A DNA stretch of 7,052 nt from positions 26,659 to 33,710 of the forward strand of contig QBMP01000044.1 in the NCBI GenBank assembly GCA_003242115.1, read 5' to 3'. Below the pieces are notes generated by a model. It saw only the letters and a list, made by a program, of their open reading frames with translations. It ran no database searches and was not told where the DNA came from. The position numbers and the translations under genes were made by a program. The DNA is from Phormidesmis priestleyi. Lineage in GTDB: Bacteria; Cyanobacteriota; Cyanobacteriia; Phormidesmidales; Phormidesmidaceae. Positions 1-6,120 of the stretch are shown here, in pieces; the first letter of the stretch is position 1, and each line of letters opens with the position of its first letter.

Positions 1-704
1 CACTCGCTGGACGCACTCTGCTGCAAATGGGCACGATTGCCCCCGATGAAAGCCGCGAACTCCATCAAAAAATTCAGGCAGCAGGCGGCGAATATTTAGA
101 ATCTCCGGTGCTGGGCAGCATTCCGCAGGTGCAGGCGGGTGAGCTGATTTTGATGGTGGGAGCTACGCCCGATCAGTACAGCCGCTGGCTCCCTTTACTC
201 AAATGTTTTGGCCCCAACCCCGAACTGATGGGGCCAGTGGGCACCGCCGCTGCCACTAAGCTAGCGATGAACCAGCTGATTGGCACCCTCACTGCCGCGT
301 TTTCGATGAGCTTGGGCTTGGCTCAGCGAGAAGGCTTGGATATTGAGAAGTTTATGGCCATTTTGCGAGCTAGTGCGCTGTATGCGCCGACTTTTGATAA
401 AAAACTGACGCGAATGTGCGATCGCGATTTTACTGCGCCTAATTTTCCTACCAAGCATTTGCTCAAAGATATGAACCTATTTGTGCAGGCCGCGCGCGAT
501 CAGGGCATTGATGCCACGGTGGCAGAAGGCGTGAGCTACATGGCGAATAAAGCGATCGCTCAAGGACTCGCAGAAGCCGATTATTCAGCGATCTACAGTG
601 CCGTGAATCCGACGCTAGATGCCCCAGATTCCTTAGATTCCTTAGATTCCTTAGATTCCTTAGATTCCTTAGAAGAAGCCCATGAGGCCGCAATCAGGCT
701 GTAG
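1..704 (+). CDS. NAD(P)-dependent beta-hydroxyacid dehydrogenase (HIBADH-like), 5'-truncated
   Basis: The reading frame is open from the left edge (first full codon at 3), so the true start and the N-terminal Rossmann nucleotide-binding domain lie outside the window. What remains reads from the end of that domain (MGTIAPDESREL, matching the family's 'STISP..SREL' strand) through the substrate-loop segment ESPVLGS, and the all-helical C-terminal domain. The catalytic-lysine helix GTAAATKLAMNQL is present, with Lys at 258-260 and the conserved Asn at 270-272. Family members (3-hydroxyisobutyrate dehydrogenase, glyoxylate/succinic semialdehyde reductase, tartronate semialdehyde reductase) reduce or oxidise small beta-hydroxyacids in the cytosol; the substrate cannot be settled from this fragment. 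The family's usual end falls near 'DYSAIYSAVNP'. Beyond it lies a low-complexity tail with five exact Asp-Ser-Leu repeats. The gene converges on uppS with one base between stop codons. Confidence 0.88.
   Translation, partial: LAGRTLLQMGTIAPDESRELHQKIQAAGGEYLESPVLGSIPQVQAGELILMVGATPDQYSRWLPLLKCFGPNPELMGPVGTAAATKLAMNQLIGTLTAAFSMSLGLAQREGLDIEKFMAILRASALYAPTFDKKLTRMCDRDFTAPNFPTKHLLKDMNLFVQAARDQGIDATVAEGVSYMANKAIAQGLAEADYSAIYSAVNPTLDAPDSLDSLDSLDSLDSLEEAHEAAIRL
627..671 (+). repeat. 9-bp tandem repeat, five perfect copies of GATTCCTTA
   Basis: Five head-to-tail copies of GATTCCTTA lie in frame in the 3' end of the dehydrogenase gene and encode (Asp-Ser-Leu)x5. The period is a multiple of three, so gain or loss of a unit changes tail length without breaking the frame. 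The identical copies suggest recent expansion by replication slippage. Confidence 0.95.
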
Positions 705-705
705 A

Positions 706-1524
706 TTAGGCAATCAATTGGGCGATCAGGGCCGCTGTTTTGACGGCAATGTGTTGTTCGGCGGCTGGCTCGGCTATTGTCACGGCATCTTTGGCATTTC
801 CAAAGCGGCGATCGCGCCCCTGAAACACCTGCAAAGCCCGATGAAACTCATCCCGGTCAAAATCTGGCCAAAGGGCATCGGTAAAATACATTTCCGTATA
901 GGCAAGCTGCCACAGCAAGAAATTACTCAGCCGCTGCTCACCACTGGTGCGAATCAACAAATCCGGATCGCGCCCGGCAGTGTATAGATGCTGGCTAATC
1001 ATCTCTTCGCTAATCGCATCGGCTGACAGATCGCCTTGTTCTACCTTTTTTGCCACCTGCTGACAGGCATACACAATCTCACTACGGCTCCCGTAATTCA
1101 TCGCCACGTTAAACTCAATCGCTGTATTATGAGCGGTTTCCTGCATGGCTCTATCAATCTCTCTTTGCAAAGAAGGAGATAGCGCCGACAAATCGCCCAA
1201 AAAGCGAATCCGCACCCCTTCTCGGTGCATTTCTGTCAGCTCTTTGCGCAGCATTTTTTCAAACAGCATCATCAAAAAGTCTACTTCTGAGGTGGGTCTG
1301 CGCCAGTTTTCAGTCGAAAATGCATAGGCCGTCAGCGCCCCAATCCCCCAGTCTTTACAGCAGCGCAGTAAGTCTTTGAGCACTTTCGCGCCTTGCCTGT
1401 GCCCAGCGATGCGCGGCAATCGTCTCTGATTCGCCCAGCGACCATTGCCATCCATAATGACCGCGACGTGTTGAGGAAGACACTGAGGTAAAAGATCGGC
1501 AGGCAGAACGGCAGACAAATTCAT
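706..1524 (-). CDS. uppS: Isoprenyl transferase / undecaprenyl diphosphate synthase
   Basis: Cis-prenyltransferase that adds isopentenyl units to farnesyl diphosphate, making the C55 lipid carrier for peptidoglycan and other envelope polymers; it acts at the inner face of the plasma membrane. The family signature [13 protein letters not shown] carries the catalytic Asp (residue 25 from this start). It is followed by [10 protein letters not shown] (diphosphate-binding Arg/His), [26 protein letters not shown], and the C-terminal block [20 protein letters not shown]...[13 protein letters not shown]. The ATG at 1524 gives 272 residues, with 18 residues before the signature, as is normal for the family. 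The frame stays open to a GTG at 1602 (298 residues), which directly abuts a strong TAAGGAGG at 1603-1610; spacing zero makes that start doubtful. The gene is divergent from the HTH/ATPase gene and convergent with the dehydrogenase. Confidence 0.95.
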   Translation of the reverse strand: MNLSAVLPADLLPQCLPQHVAVIMDGNGRWANQRRLPRIAGHRQGAKVLKDLLRCCKDWGIGALTAYAFSTENWRRPTSEVDFLMMLFEKMLRKELTEMHREGVRIRFLGDLSALSPSLQREIDRAMQETAHNTAIEFNVAMNYGSRSEIVYACQQVAKKVEQGDLSADAISEEMISQHLYTAGRDPDLLIRTSGEQRLSNFLLWQLAYTEMYFTDALWPDFDRDEFHRALQVFQGRDRRFGNAKDAVTIAEPAAEQHIAVKTAALIAQLIA

Positions 1525-1602
1525 GGGTATAGGCAGCTCGCTGGCTGAGTAAGAACGTGTGCGTAAAAGATTTTGAACGACAGCTGTAGAACAGATAGTC
1601 AC

Positions 1603-1928
1603 CCTCCTTATGGGTAATCATTCCCGCCGGATTTCTGGAGTTTGCAAGTGATTTCACGGCAATAGTTGATATGTGGTTGCCGATACGTGACTGCGCTTGG
1701 CGTTAAGTTGGCGGTGAATATTTTGGTGTGTTTTGCTCAGCCTAAGCGCAGCTAAACCCGGTGTCAGTCGGAAAAAGTCGGGAAAAGTCAGCCCTGTAAG
1801 GTCAGACATCTAAACCAGACATTCAACCCAGACATCTAAATTCAGACAGCTAAAACAGTCCATTGAGTGCGGAACTGGCCTTGGGTAGCTGGTAGTGTAC
1901 GGAGTGAAGAAGTGCATAAACTGACGGT
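1603..1928. other. Non-coding divergent intergenic region with repeats
   Basis: This region separates uppS (-) from the HTH/ATPase gene (+). It must hold the promoters of both, but no convincing -35/-10 pair was found for either. It starts, on the minus strand, with the strong Shine-Dalgarno-like TAAGGAGG (1603-1610). Around 1766-1790 the unit AGTCGG(G)AAAA occurs twice, followed by AGTCAG. From 1803 to 1855 there is a 13-bp degenerate tandem repeat. I saw no convincing gene or RNA fold in the remainder. Confidence 0.6.
1803..1855. repeat. Degenerate 13-bp tandem repeat, four units (CAGACATCTAAAN-like)
   Basis: Units are at 1803-1815, 1816-1828, 1829-1842 (one extra base) and 1843-1855, each beginning CAGACA and ending in an A-rich half; a partial fifth (CAG) follows. 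The array resembles the short tandemly repeated repetitive sequences known from filamentous cyanobacteria. The units are imperfect, so it is either old or under some selection. It lies 74 bp upstream of the HTH gene start. Confidence 0.8.
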
Positions 1929-2525
1929 ATGAGGATAGATACGGCAATTGAATATGCTGATCAGCTGCTGTATGAGCGGACGGGTAAGCATTTAAGTGAT
2001 TTGCAAAGCTGCATTATTCAGCAGAGTTGGCAGGGGCATACCTATGGGCAGGTGGCGAGTTCAGCAGGCTATAGCGAAGGCCATATTAAGGATGTGGCGG
2101 CTCAGCTTTGGCAGCTGCTATCGGAAGCGTTGGGCGAGCGCATTACCAAAGGAAATTTGCGATCGCGCCTGATCAACCGTATTAAACGCACTCTCAAAAA
2201 AGCCGCCCCCGACACTTACGAATCGATTGCTAGCGTCGCTAGGCCGATGCTGGCTCCTTTGGGCCATCATTCGACCTATTCTGGCTACTCAGGCCATTCA
2301 GACCATTCAGACCATTCAGTTTGCTCAGTCTGTTCAGACTACCCAATTGAGGCCGTAGCCGCGAAAGCAAGTGGGGATCACGTCGAACCGGCTCATTTTT
2401 TTGGGTCGCGATCAGGCTGTGCTAGCGCTCCAAACCCTTTTCCAAACTCACCGACTAATCGTGATTCATGGGGAAGGCGGGCTAGGCAAAACCACCCTCG
2501 CTCAGCAGTATGCTCAGCGCTTTGA
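1929..2525 (+). CDS. N-terminal HTH half of a frameshifted STAND/NB-ARC ATPase gene
   Basis: Residues 1-85 match the N-terminal helix-turn-helix module seen in many cyanobacterial NB-ARC, WD40 and TPR ATPases (called the vWA-MoxR associated protein, vMAP, HTH). Characteristic blocks are ADQLLYERTGKHLSDLQ (10-26), SWQGHTYGQVASSAGYSEGHIK (33-54, the HTH core) and LWQLLSEALGERITKGNLRSRL (60-81). Residues about 117-138 are a low-complexity linker of (Tyr/His/Cys)-Ser-(Gly/Asp/Val) triplets. The frame reads HVEPAHFFG (152-160), the expected lead into an NB-ARC domain, and then becomes nonsense, because the ATPase continues in the next frame from 2403 onward. The residues after about 160 are therefore probably not native. 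The ATG at 1929 fits the family start, although no good ribosome site precedes it. Confidence 0.65.
   Translation: MRIDTAIEYADQLLYERTGKHLSDLQSCIIQQSWQGHTYGQVASSAGYSEGHIKDVAAQLWQLLSEALGERITKGNLRSRLINRIKRTLKKAAPDTYESIASVARPMLAPLGHHSTYSGYSGHSDHSDHSVCSVCSDYPIEAVAAKASGDHVEPAHFFGSRSGCASAPNPFPNSPTNRDSWGRRARQNHPRSAVCSAL
2277..2339 (+). repeat. 9-bp in-frame tandem repeat, seven units (CATTCAGAC core)
   Basis: Seven consecutive 9-bp units: TATTCTGGC, TACTCAGGC, CATTCAGAC twice (identical), CATTCAGTT, TGCTCAGTC and TGTTCAGAC. They encode Tyr/His/Cys-Ser-Gly/Asp/Val triplets in the linker between the HTH and ATPase domains. Codon period is kept, so unit number changes only linker length. The core shares TCAGAC and CATTCA words with the 13-bp repeat upstream of the same gene. 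Confidence 0.85.
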
Positions 2526-3420
2526 GCAGGTGCTAGAGCTGCTGATAGCCAAAGAAGCGGCCAATATTACCCCCGTCGAAAGCGTGGTCGAAGAATGGCT
2601 CAGGCAAAATTTTAACGAAGAGCCGGGGCGTGAATTTGGCGTTACCTTGAGCCGACTCAAGCGTCATTTGCAGGCGCAGCCAGCGGGCAAAATCGGTATT
2701 GTGCTGGACAATTTGGAGCCTGCGCTAGATCGCAATGGCCAGTTTATTGCCGGTCACCGGCACTATGTAGAGCTGCTGCGAGTGCTGGCTCAAACGCCTG
2801 CAAGTGTGATGATGACGAGCCGCGATCGCCTCTGCGAACCCGGCCTCTCGGTGTACCATTACCGCTTGCCGGGGCTGGGTTTAGAAGCTTGGCAGCAGTT
2901 TTTTCAGGCGCGTCAGGTGCCGGTTCAAGCGGCTGATCAGTCGGTGATTTTGGGCGAAATGCACCATGCCTATGGCGGCAATGCCAAGGCAATGGAGATT
3001 GTGTGTGCAGCCGTAATCGGCGATTTTGAGGGCGATTTGTCGGCCTACTGGCGAGAAAATAGCTCAGATTTGTTGGCCACAGCGGATTTGAGAAATTTGG
3101 TCGTGAGCCAAGTCAATCGCTTGCAGCAGTTAGACAAAGCTGCCTATCAGGTGTTTTGTCGATTGGGCTGCTATCGGTATCAAGATCAGCCCAGGCTGCA
3201 ATCGGCGGCGATTTTGGCGCTGATGTGGGACATTGAGCCCAGCGGTCAGCGGCAGATTTTGAATGCGCTGCGCGATCGCTCTTTATTAGAATTTTGCAAA
3301 GGCGAATACTGGCTGCATCCTGTGAGCCAAGCTGAGGCAAGCGATCGCCTACGTCAAAGCCCAGACTGGCAACCCGCACACCAAGCTGCCGCCAACATAG
3401 ATCACAGGGTAGATTCATAG
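2371..3420 (+). CDS. STAND/NB-ARC ATPase half of the frameshifted gene, C-terminally short
   Basis: Signal-transduction NTPase of the NB-ARC/AP-ATPase kind, a class that acts as an ATP-driven oligomerisation switch in regulation, defence or cell death. Motifs, numbered from the nominal GTG at 2371: (F/L)GRDQ lead-in (10-15); Walker A GEGGLGKTT (34-42, Lys40); Walker B IGIVLDNLE (108-116, Asp113); sensor TSRDR (149-153); GNPLAL-like YGGNAKAMEIV (201-211); winged-helix segment LDKAAYQVFCRLGCY (254-268); and WLHPVSQAEASDRL (314-327). The GTG is unlikely to be the native start: this frame has a stop at 2356-2358, and the protein's N-terminus is the HTH of the overlapping frame. In relatives I know, the 'HPV..EA..RL' block continues into 'AA.FW' and a TPR/helical C-terminus; here it stops at AANIDHRVDS, so the sensor/effector part appears lost or the protein is a short variant. 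Confidence 0.75.
   Translation: MGITSNRLIFLGRDQAVLALQTLFQTHRLIVIHGEGGLGKTTLAQQYAQRFEQVLELLIAKEAANITPVESVVEEWLRQNFNEEPGREFGVTLSRLKRHLQAQPAGKIGIVLDNLEPALDRNGQFIAGHRHYVELLRVLAQTPASVMMTSRDRLCEPGLSVYHYRLPGLGLEAWQQFFQARQVPVQAADQSVILGEMHHAYGGNAKAMEIVCAAVIGDFEGDLSAYWRENSSDLLATADLRNLVVSQVNRLQQLDKAAYQVFCRLGCYRYQDQPRLQSAAILALMWDIEPSGQRQILNALRDRSLLEFCKGEYWLHPVSQAEASDRLRQSPDWQPAHQAAANIDHRVDS
2396..2402 (+). other. T7 homopolymer, inferred frameshift point
   Basis: Seven consecutive T sit exactly where homology passes from the HTH frame (His-Phe-Phe-Gly) to the ATPase frame (Phe-Leu-Gly-Arg-Asp-Gln). With six T the reading becomes His-Phe-Leu-Gly-Arg-Asp-Gln and a single protein of about 496 residues results. 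The site could be a mutation, a phase-variable tract, a transcriptional slippage site or a sequencing error. Confidence 0.6.
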
Positions 3421-3427
3421 CACAAGC

Positions 3428-3451
3428 AAACAAATAAACAAACAAATAAAC
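3428..3451. repeat. 12-bp tandem repeat, two copies of AAACAAATAAAC
   Basis: Two exact copies (3428-3439 and 3440-3451) begin 8 bp after the stop codon of the ATPase gene. The A-rich stretch contrasts with the G+C-richer gene and sits just beyond the premature-looking end of the protein. Confidence 0.85.
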
Positions 3452-3545
3452 GGCCACAACAGATTTTATGCGTACTAAATTGTCAGCCGAGATCATCGGT
3501 TCTACAGCGCTTGTTGTTCTTTTGAGCCATTTGATCCATACGAAC

Positions 3546-3575
3546 CTGTAGAAACCATGAGGTTGTTTTTTACAG
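3546..3575. terminator. Hairpin between two convergent genes, possible terminator
   Basis: CTGTAGAAA (3546-3554) can pair with TTTTTACAG (3567-3575) as nine pairs including one G-T wobble. Inside it, an alternative AACC/GGTT stem is followed by six T. It lies between the 3' ends of the ATPase gene (+) and the sulfurtransferase gene (-). There is no U-tract after the long stem on either strand, so a terminator role is only suggested by position. Confidence 0.3.
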
Positions 3576-3586
3576 ATCCTAAGCAT

Positions 3587-4432
3587 CTAAATCAAATAAG
3601 AGCACCAGTCGCTCCAGCCGCCGGGATAGAGCTTGTGCATGGGGTGACCGGAGGCGACTAGGGCAAATAGATTGACGCAGGCCGTCACGCCAGAGCCGCA
3701 GTAGACAATGATTTCGTCGGTTGGGTCGAGGTTGGCCCAGTGGCTAGAGAGCACATCTACGCTTTTCAGGTGCCCCGTTTCGGTGGTAATTTGCTGCCAA
3801 AAGGCGTTGATTGCGCCTGGAATACTGCCTGCTACGGGGTCAATGGGTTCGATTTCGCCTCGGAAGCGTTCGGGCGATCGCGAATCAATCACAACCACGC
3901 CCGGATTGTCTTTTCGCTGCCGCACTGCTCCAATATCCACCGTCCAATCGGGCTGAAAACGGGCTTGGAAATCACCTTGTTCTACCTCAGGCACGCCTAC
4001 ACTCAGCGGCAATCCTGCCGTTTCCCAAGCCCGCATCCCACCATCTAAAATGGCGACCTGCTCATGGCCCAAATATCGCAGCATCCACCACAGCCGAGCA
4101 GCAAAGGCGAATCGCGAATCATCATAAATTACGATTTGCGTGGGGCCATGTGGCGGCGCTGAATAAATGCCCATTTGATTGAGCTTGGCAATGAACTGTT
4201 GCCAGTCAGGGAAAGGATGCCGACCGCCGTGAGCTTGAACCGGGCTAGAGAGATCTTGATTGAGATCTAGATAGTATGCGCCAGGAATATGGCCTGCGGT
4301 GTATTGGTTGCTGCCTAAATCTGGTTCACCCAGTGAAAAGCGAGTATCGATCACAACAATATGAGAGTTGTCGGCATCGGCGATCTGTGAAGATAGCCAG
4401 TCAACTTCTACGAGATAAGGACGCTTTGCCAT
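3587..4432 (-). CDS. sseA: Sulfurtransferase with tandem rhodanese domains (3-mercaptopyruvate/thiosulfate type)
   Basis: 281 residues, the usual size for a two-domain rhodanese. Domain 1 (about 5-145) has VVIDTRF (26-32), GHIPGAYYLDLN and GGRHPFPDW, and is the inactive structural copy. Domain 2 (about 175-281) has VVVIDSRSPERFRGEIEPID (from 179, with substrate-binding Arg), SIPGAIN, and the active loop CGSGVTA, whose Cys245 should carry the persulfide; the C-terminus has LYPGGWSDW. The loop CGSGVTA is that of 3-mercaptopyruvate sulfurtransferases (E. coli SseA), whereas thiosulfate enzymes of the bovine type have CRKGVTA, so mercaptopyruvate is the better guess for donor. No signal peptide is visible, so a cytosolic location is likely. 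The ATG at 4432 is 38 bp downstream of the mnmD-like gene on the same strand, suggesting co-transcription. Substrate preference is inferred from one motif only. Confidence 0.93.
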   Translation of the reverse strand: MAKRPYLVEVDWLSSQIADADNSHIVVIDTRFSLGEPDLGSNQYTAGHIPGAYYLDLNQDLSSPVQAHGGRHPFPDWQQFIAKLNQMGIYSAPPHGPTQIVIYDDSRFAFAARLWWMLRYLGHEQVAILDGGMRAWETAGLPLSVGVPEVEQGDFQARFQPDWTVDIGAVRQRKDNPGVVVIDSRSPERFRGEIEPIDPVAGSIPGAINAFWQQITTETGHLKSVDVLSSHWANLDPTDEIIVYCGSGVTACVNLFALVASGHPMHKLYPGGWSDWCSYLI

Positions 4433-4470
4433 AACCTGAGAAAACCTTAGAACCGAAAAGGAGCATCTTA

Positions 4471-5385
4471 TTATCGTCTACTTGCTGCCCAGCGCCGTCT
4501 CCACGGCTTTGTCGGCATCAGCTTAGAAACGGCTTGAGCCTGAATTCGGTGAGCTAATATTTCCTCAGCCGTAGCGTTCAAATGAGGATCTCGATAGGGC
4601 ACAGCGGCCCGCGTTTGCAAATGCTCTTGCGCTTGCTGTGAAAGTGCCGCTAGGTCGGTAAGCGGGCTGTAGCTAGCAATCGTTCCGGGCCATTGACGCG
4701 CTGGGGTAGAAAGGGTGCCAATGGTCAAATCAGCGAGCAGCAAGGAAGCTCGCACAGCAGCAGCGCAGGAGTAGGTGACGAGTTCGCCACCGTTGGGTTT
4801 GAGACAGCGGGCGACTAAGCACAAAAATTCTGTCGTCCAAAGCTGAGGGCAATTCGGGGGCGAAAACGGATCGAGAAAAATCACGTCTGCCTGCCAGTTT
4901 TGAGCGACTAAGGGCTGAATTTGTTGGCGGGCGTCGCCGAGTAAAATTTGAGCCTGGAGGTTTTTGGTTTTAGCAGTGCAGTGGATAGACAGATCCTGGA
5001 GGATTTGCTGAATGGGAAAAGAATAGCTTTGGGTGAGGTTTTGCGCGATCGCACTCCTTGCTGCCGCTAAATCAATCTCCAATGCCTTCACTTCCACCTG
5101 GCAATTGTGATTGACCGCCCAAATCATTTCTAGCGCTGCCGCTGTGTTGTAACCCAAGCCGTAACACACGTCTAGTATTTTCAGGACGCTGCCTGCTGGC
5201 ATCTGCTGAGCCCGCTGTACAAGGTGAGCGGCTACTACGTAGGTGGTTTGAGCTTCACAGCAAGCGCCCGCACGGCTATGAAACCATTCGTGAAACTCAG
5301 CCGAATAAAAGGTGCTGGAGCCATCACCTGTGATCACAGGCGTAAACTGATCGCTCACTTCACTGACTTTACTCATGAAACTCAT
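4471..5385 (-). CDS. mnmD: MnmD-like SAM-dependent tRNA wobble-uridine methyltransferase
   Basis: Resembles the methyltransferase half of bifunctional MnmC (COG4121/DUF752), which converts 5-aminomethyl-2-thiouridine-34 of tRNA to the methylaminomethyl form using S-adenosylmethionine. Visible blocks are TPVITGDGSSTFYSAEFHEWFHS (15-37, the 'GD..T.YS..F.E..HS' start); SAM motif I ILDVCYGLGYNTA (70-82); the acidic strand-2 end LEID (102-105); LLGDARQQI (148-156); and DVIFLDPFSPPNCPQLWT (167-184), followed by KPNGGELVTYSCAAAVR. At 304 residues it lacks the FAD-dependent oxidoreductase half of MnmC, as in stand-alone MnmD enzymes. The C-terminus is strongly basic (KPWRRRWAASRR), plausible for tRNA contact. 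ATG codons at 5385 and 5376 are both possible starts; neither has a strong ribosome site. It lies between the yaiI-family gene (91 bp upstream) and the sulfurtransferase gene (38 bp downstream). Confidence 0.85.
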   Translation of the reverse strand: MSFMSKVSEVSDQFTPVITGDGSSTFYSAEFHEWFHSRAGACCEAQTTYVVAAHLVQRAQQMPAGSVLKILDVCYGLGYNTAAALEMIWAVNHNCQVEVKALEIDLAAARSAIAQNLTQSYSFPIQQILQDLSIHCTAKTKNLQAQILLGDARQQIQPLVAQNWQADVIFLDPFSPPNCPQLWTTEFLCLVARCLKPNGGELVTYSCAAAVRASLLLADLTIGTLSTPARQWPGTIASYSPLTDLAALSQQAQEHLQTRAAVPYRDPHLNATAEEILAHRIQAQAVSKLMPTKPWRRRWAASRR

Positions 5386-5476
5386 TGCCTAGACAGACCA
5401 AACGAGTCTATCTAGCGTAATGCGAATTTGGGCGAATTAAAATGCTTTCGCAGGTCTTGCCAAAAGAGGACAGAGC

Positions 5477-5923
5477 CTAGCGCTGATGCTTTGCCAAAAA
5501 TCGGTCTAGCTGATTGGCAAAGTTGGCTTTATCACGATTGCTAAAAGGCGCTGGCCCGCCGCCAATCGGTTCTGCGCCGCCGCGAAAGGACTCTAAAAAG
5601 TTGCGTACTGAGAGGCGATCGCCAATGTTGCGGCTAGTAAACTCATCGCCTCTAGGGCTAAATACATAGCCGCCTTTGTCCAACACTTTAGCCGCTAGCG
5701 GAATATCAGCCGTAATCACCAAGTCCCCCGCCGTCAGCAGCTCCACAATTTTATTATCAGCGCCATCAAATCCCCCAGGCACCACCAGCATTTCAGCGTA
5801 AGCGGGCACCTGTAGGGGCTGATTGGCTACTAGCGTTAGGGGACAGTGCGATCGCGCTGCCGCTCGAAAAATAATTTCCTTAATCGGATTCGGGCAGGCA
5901 TCTGCATCGATCCATATTTTCAT
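5477..5923 (-). CDS. YaiI/YqxD family protein (UPF0178, PIN-like)
   Basis: 148 residues, the full usual length of the family. Signature blocks are [21 protein letters not shown] (2-22, acidic residues of a PIN-like metal site), [36 protein letters not shown], then [15 protein letters not shown] and [23 protein letters not shown] near the C-terminus. The family is conserved across bacteria; a nuclease-like PIN fold is recognised, but no reaction is established as far as I know. The ATG at 5923 matches the conserved N-terminus exactly. It is probably the first gene of a three-gene minus-strand unit and is divergent from the exported TPR protein. Confidence 0.95.
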   Translation of the reverse strand: MKIWIDADACPNPIKEIIFRAAARSHCPLTLVANQPLQVPAYAEMLVVPGGFDGADNKIVELLTAGDLVITADIPLAAKVLDKGGYVFSPRGDEFTSRNIGDRLSVRNFLESFRGGAEPIGGGPAPFSNRDKANFANQLDRFLAKHQR

Positions 5924-5950
5924 GAGGTTTCACCCGCTGATTTTGCTGTG

Positions 5951-5956
5951 ACTATA
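5951..5956 (-). promoter_or_regulatory. Candidate -10 box of the yaiI-family gene
   Basis: On the minus strand this reads TATAGT, a five-of-six match to TATAAT, placing the transcript start about 20 bases before the ATG at 5923. No -35 box lies at a normal distance. Instead two TCAAG words (5970-5974 and 5980-5984, one helical turn apart) occupy the region upstream, where an activator could bind. Confidence 0.3.
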
Positions 5957-6080
5957 AAGTTAATGATCTTCAAGTGACCTCAAGCAGCCGATATCCTAGA
6001 GAATTCACGCAGAAATCACGGCTAACCGATCATTTATCAACACATCTTGGTCGATTGTACTCAGGCTGACGCCTAGCCAA

Positions 6081-6120
6081 ATGGCCTACGCTGACGGGCA
6101 GTTTCGCCCGCTTTGGCCAT
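6081..6120 (+). promoter_or_regulatory. Hairpin covering the start codon of the exported TPR gene
   Basis: Inner stem CGGGC (6095-6099) pairs with GCCCG (6106-6110) across a 6-base loop. An outer stem ATGGCC (6081-6086) pairs with GGCCAT (6115-6120), which includes the first two bases of the ATG at 6119. If the leader folds this way, the ribosome site would be masked. No Shine-Dalgarno sequence is visible before the ATG. Folding energy was not computed. Confidence 0.45.

Noticed and set aside
463..693. Minus-strand frame with a run of Leu-Arg-Asn repeats
   Set aside because: It is the complement of the GATTCCTTA repeat and overlaps the well-supported dehydrogenase; no family match.
1355..1657. 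Minus-strand frame overlapping the uppS 5' end, which includes the TAAGGAGG region
   Set aside because: It overlaps the conserved uppS coding sequence in another frame and shows no domain or sensible composition.
1803..1855. CRISPR-like array
   Set aside because: Units are only 13-14 bp, contiguous and without spacers.
1886..1900. NtcA site (GTA-N8-TAC) upstream of the HTH gene
   Set aside because: GTA and TAC are present but spaced by 10 or 3 bases, not 8.
3113..3586. Minus-strand frame opposite the ATPase C-terminus
   Set aside because: Opposes conserved NB-ARC winged-helix sequence; composition is not protein-like.
3708..4182. Several plus-strand frames opposite the sulfurtransferase
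   Set aside because: They lie antisense to conserved rhodanese motifs and lack recognisable domains.
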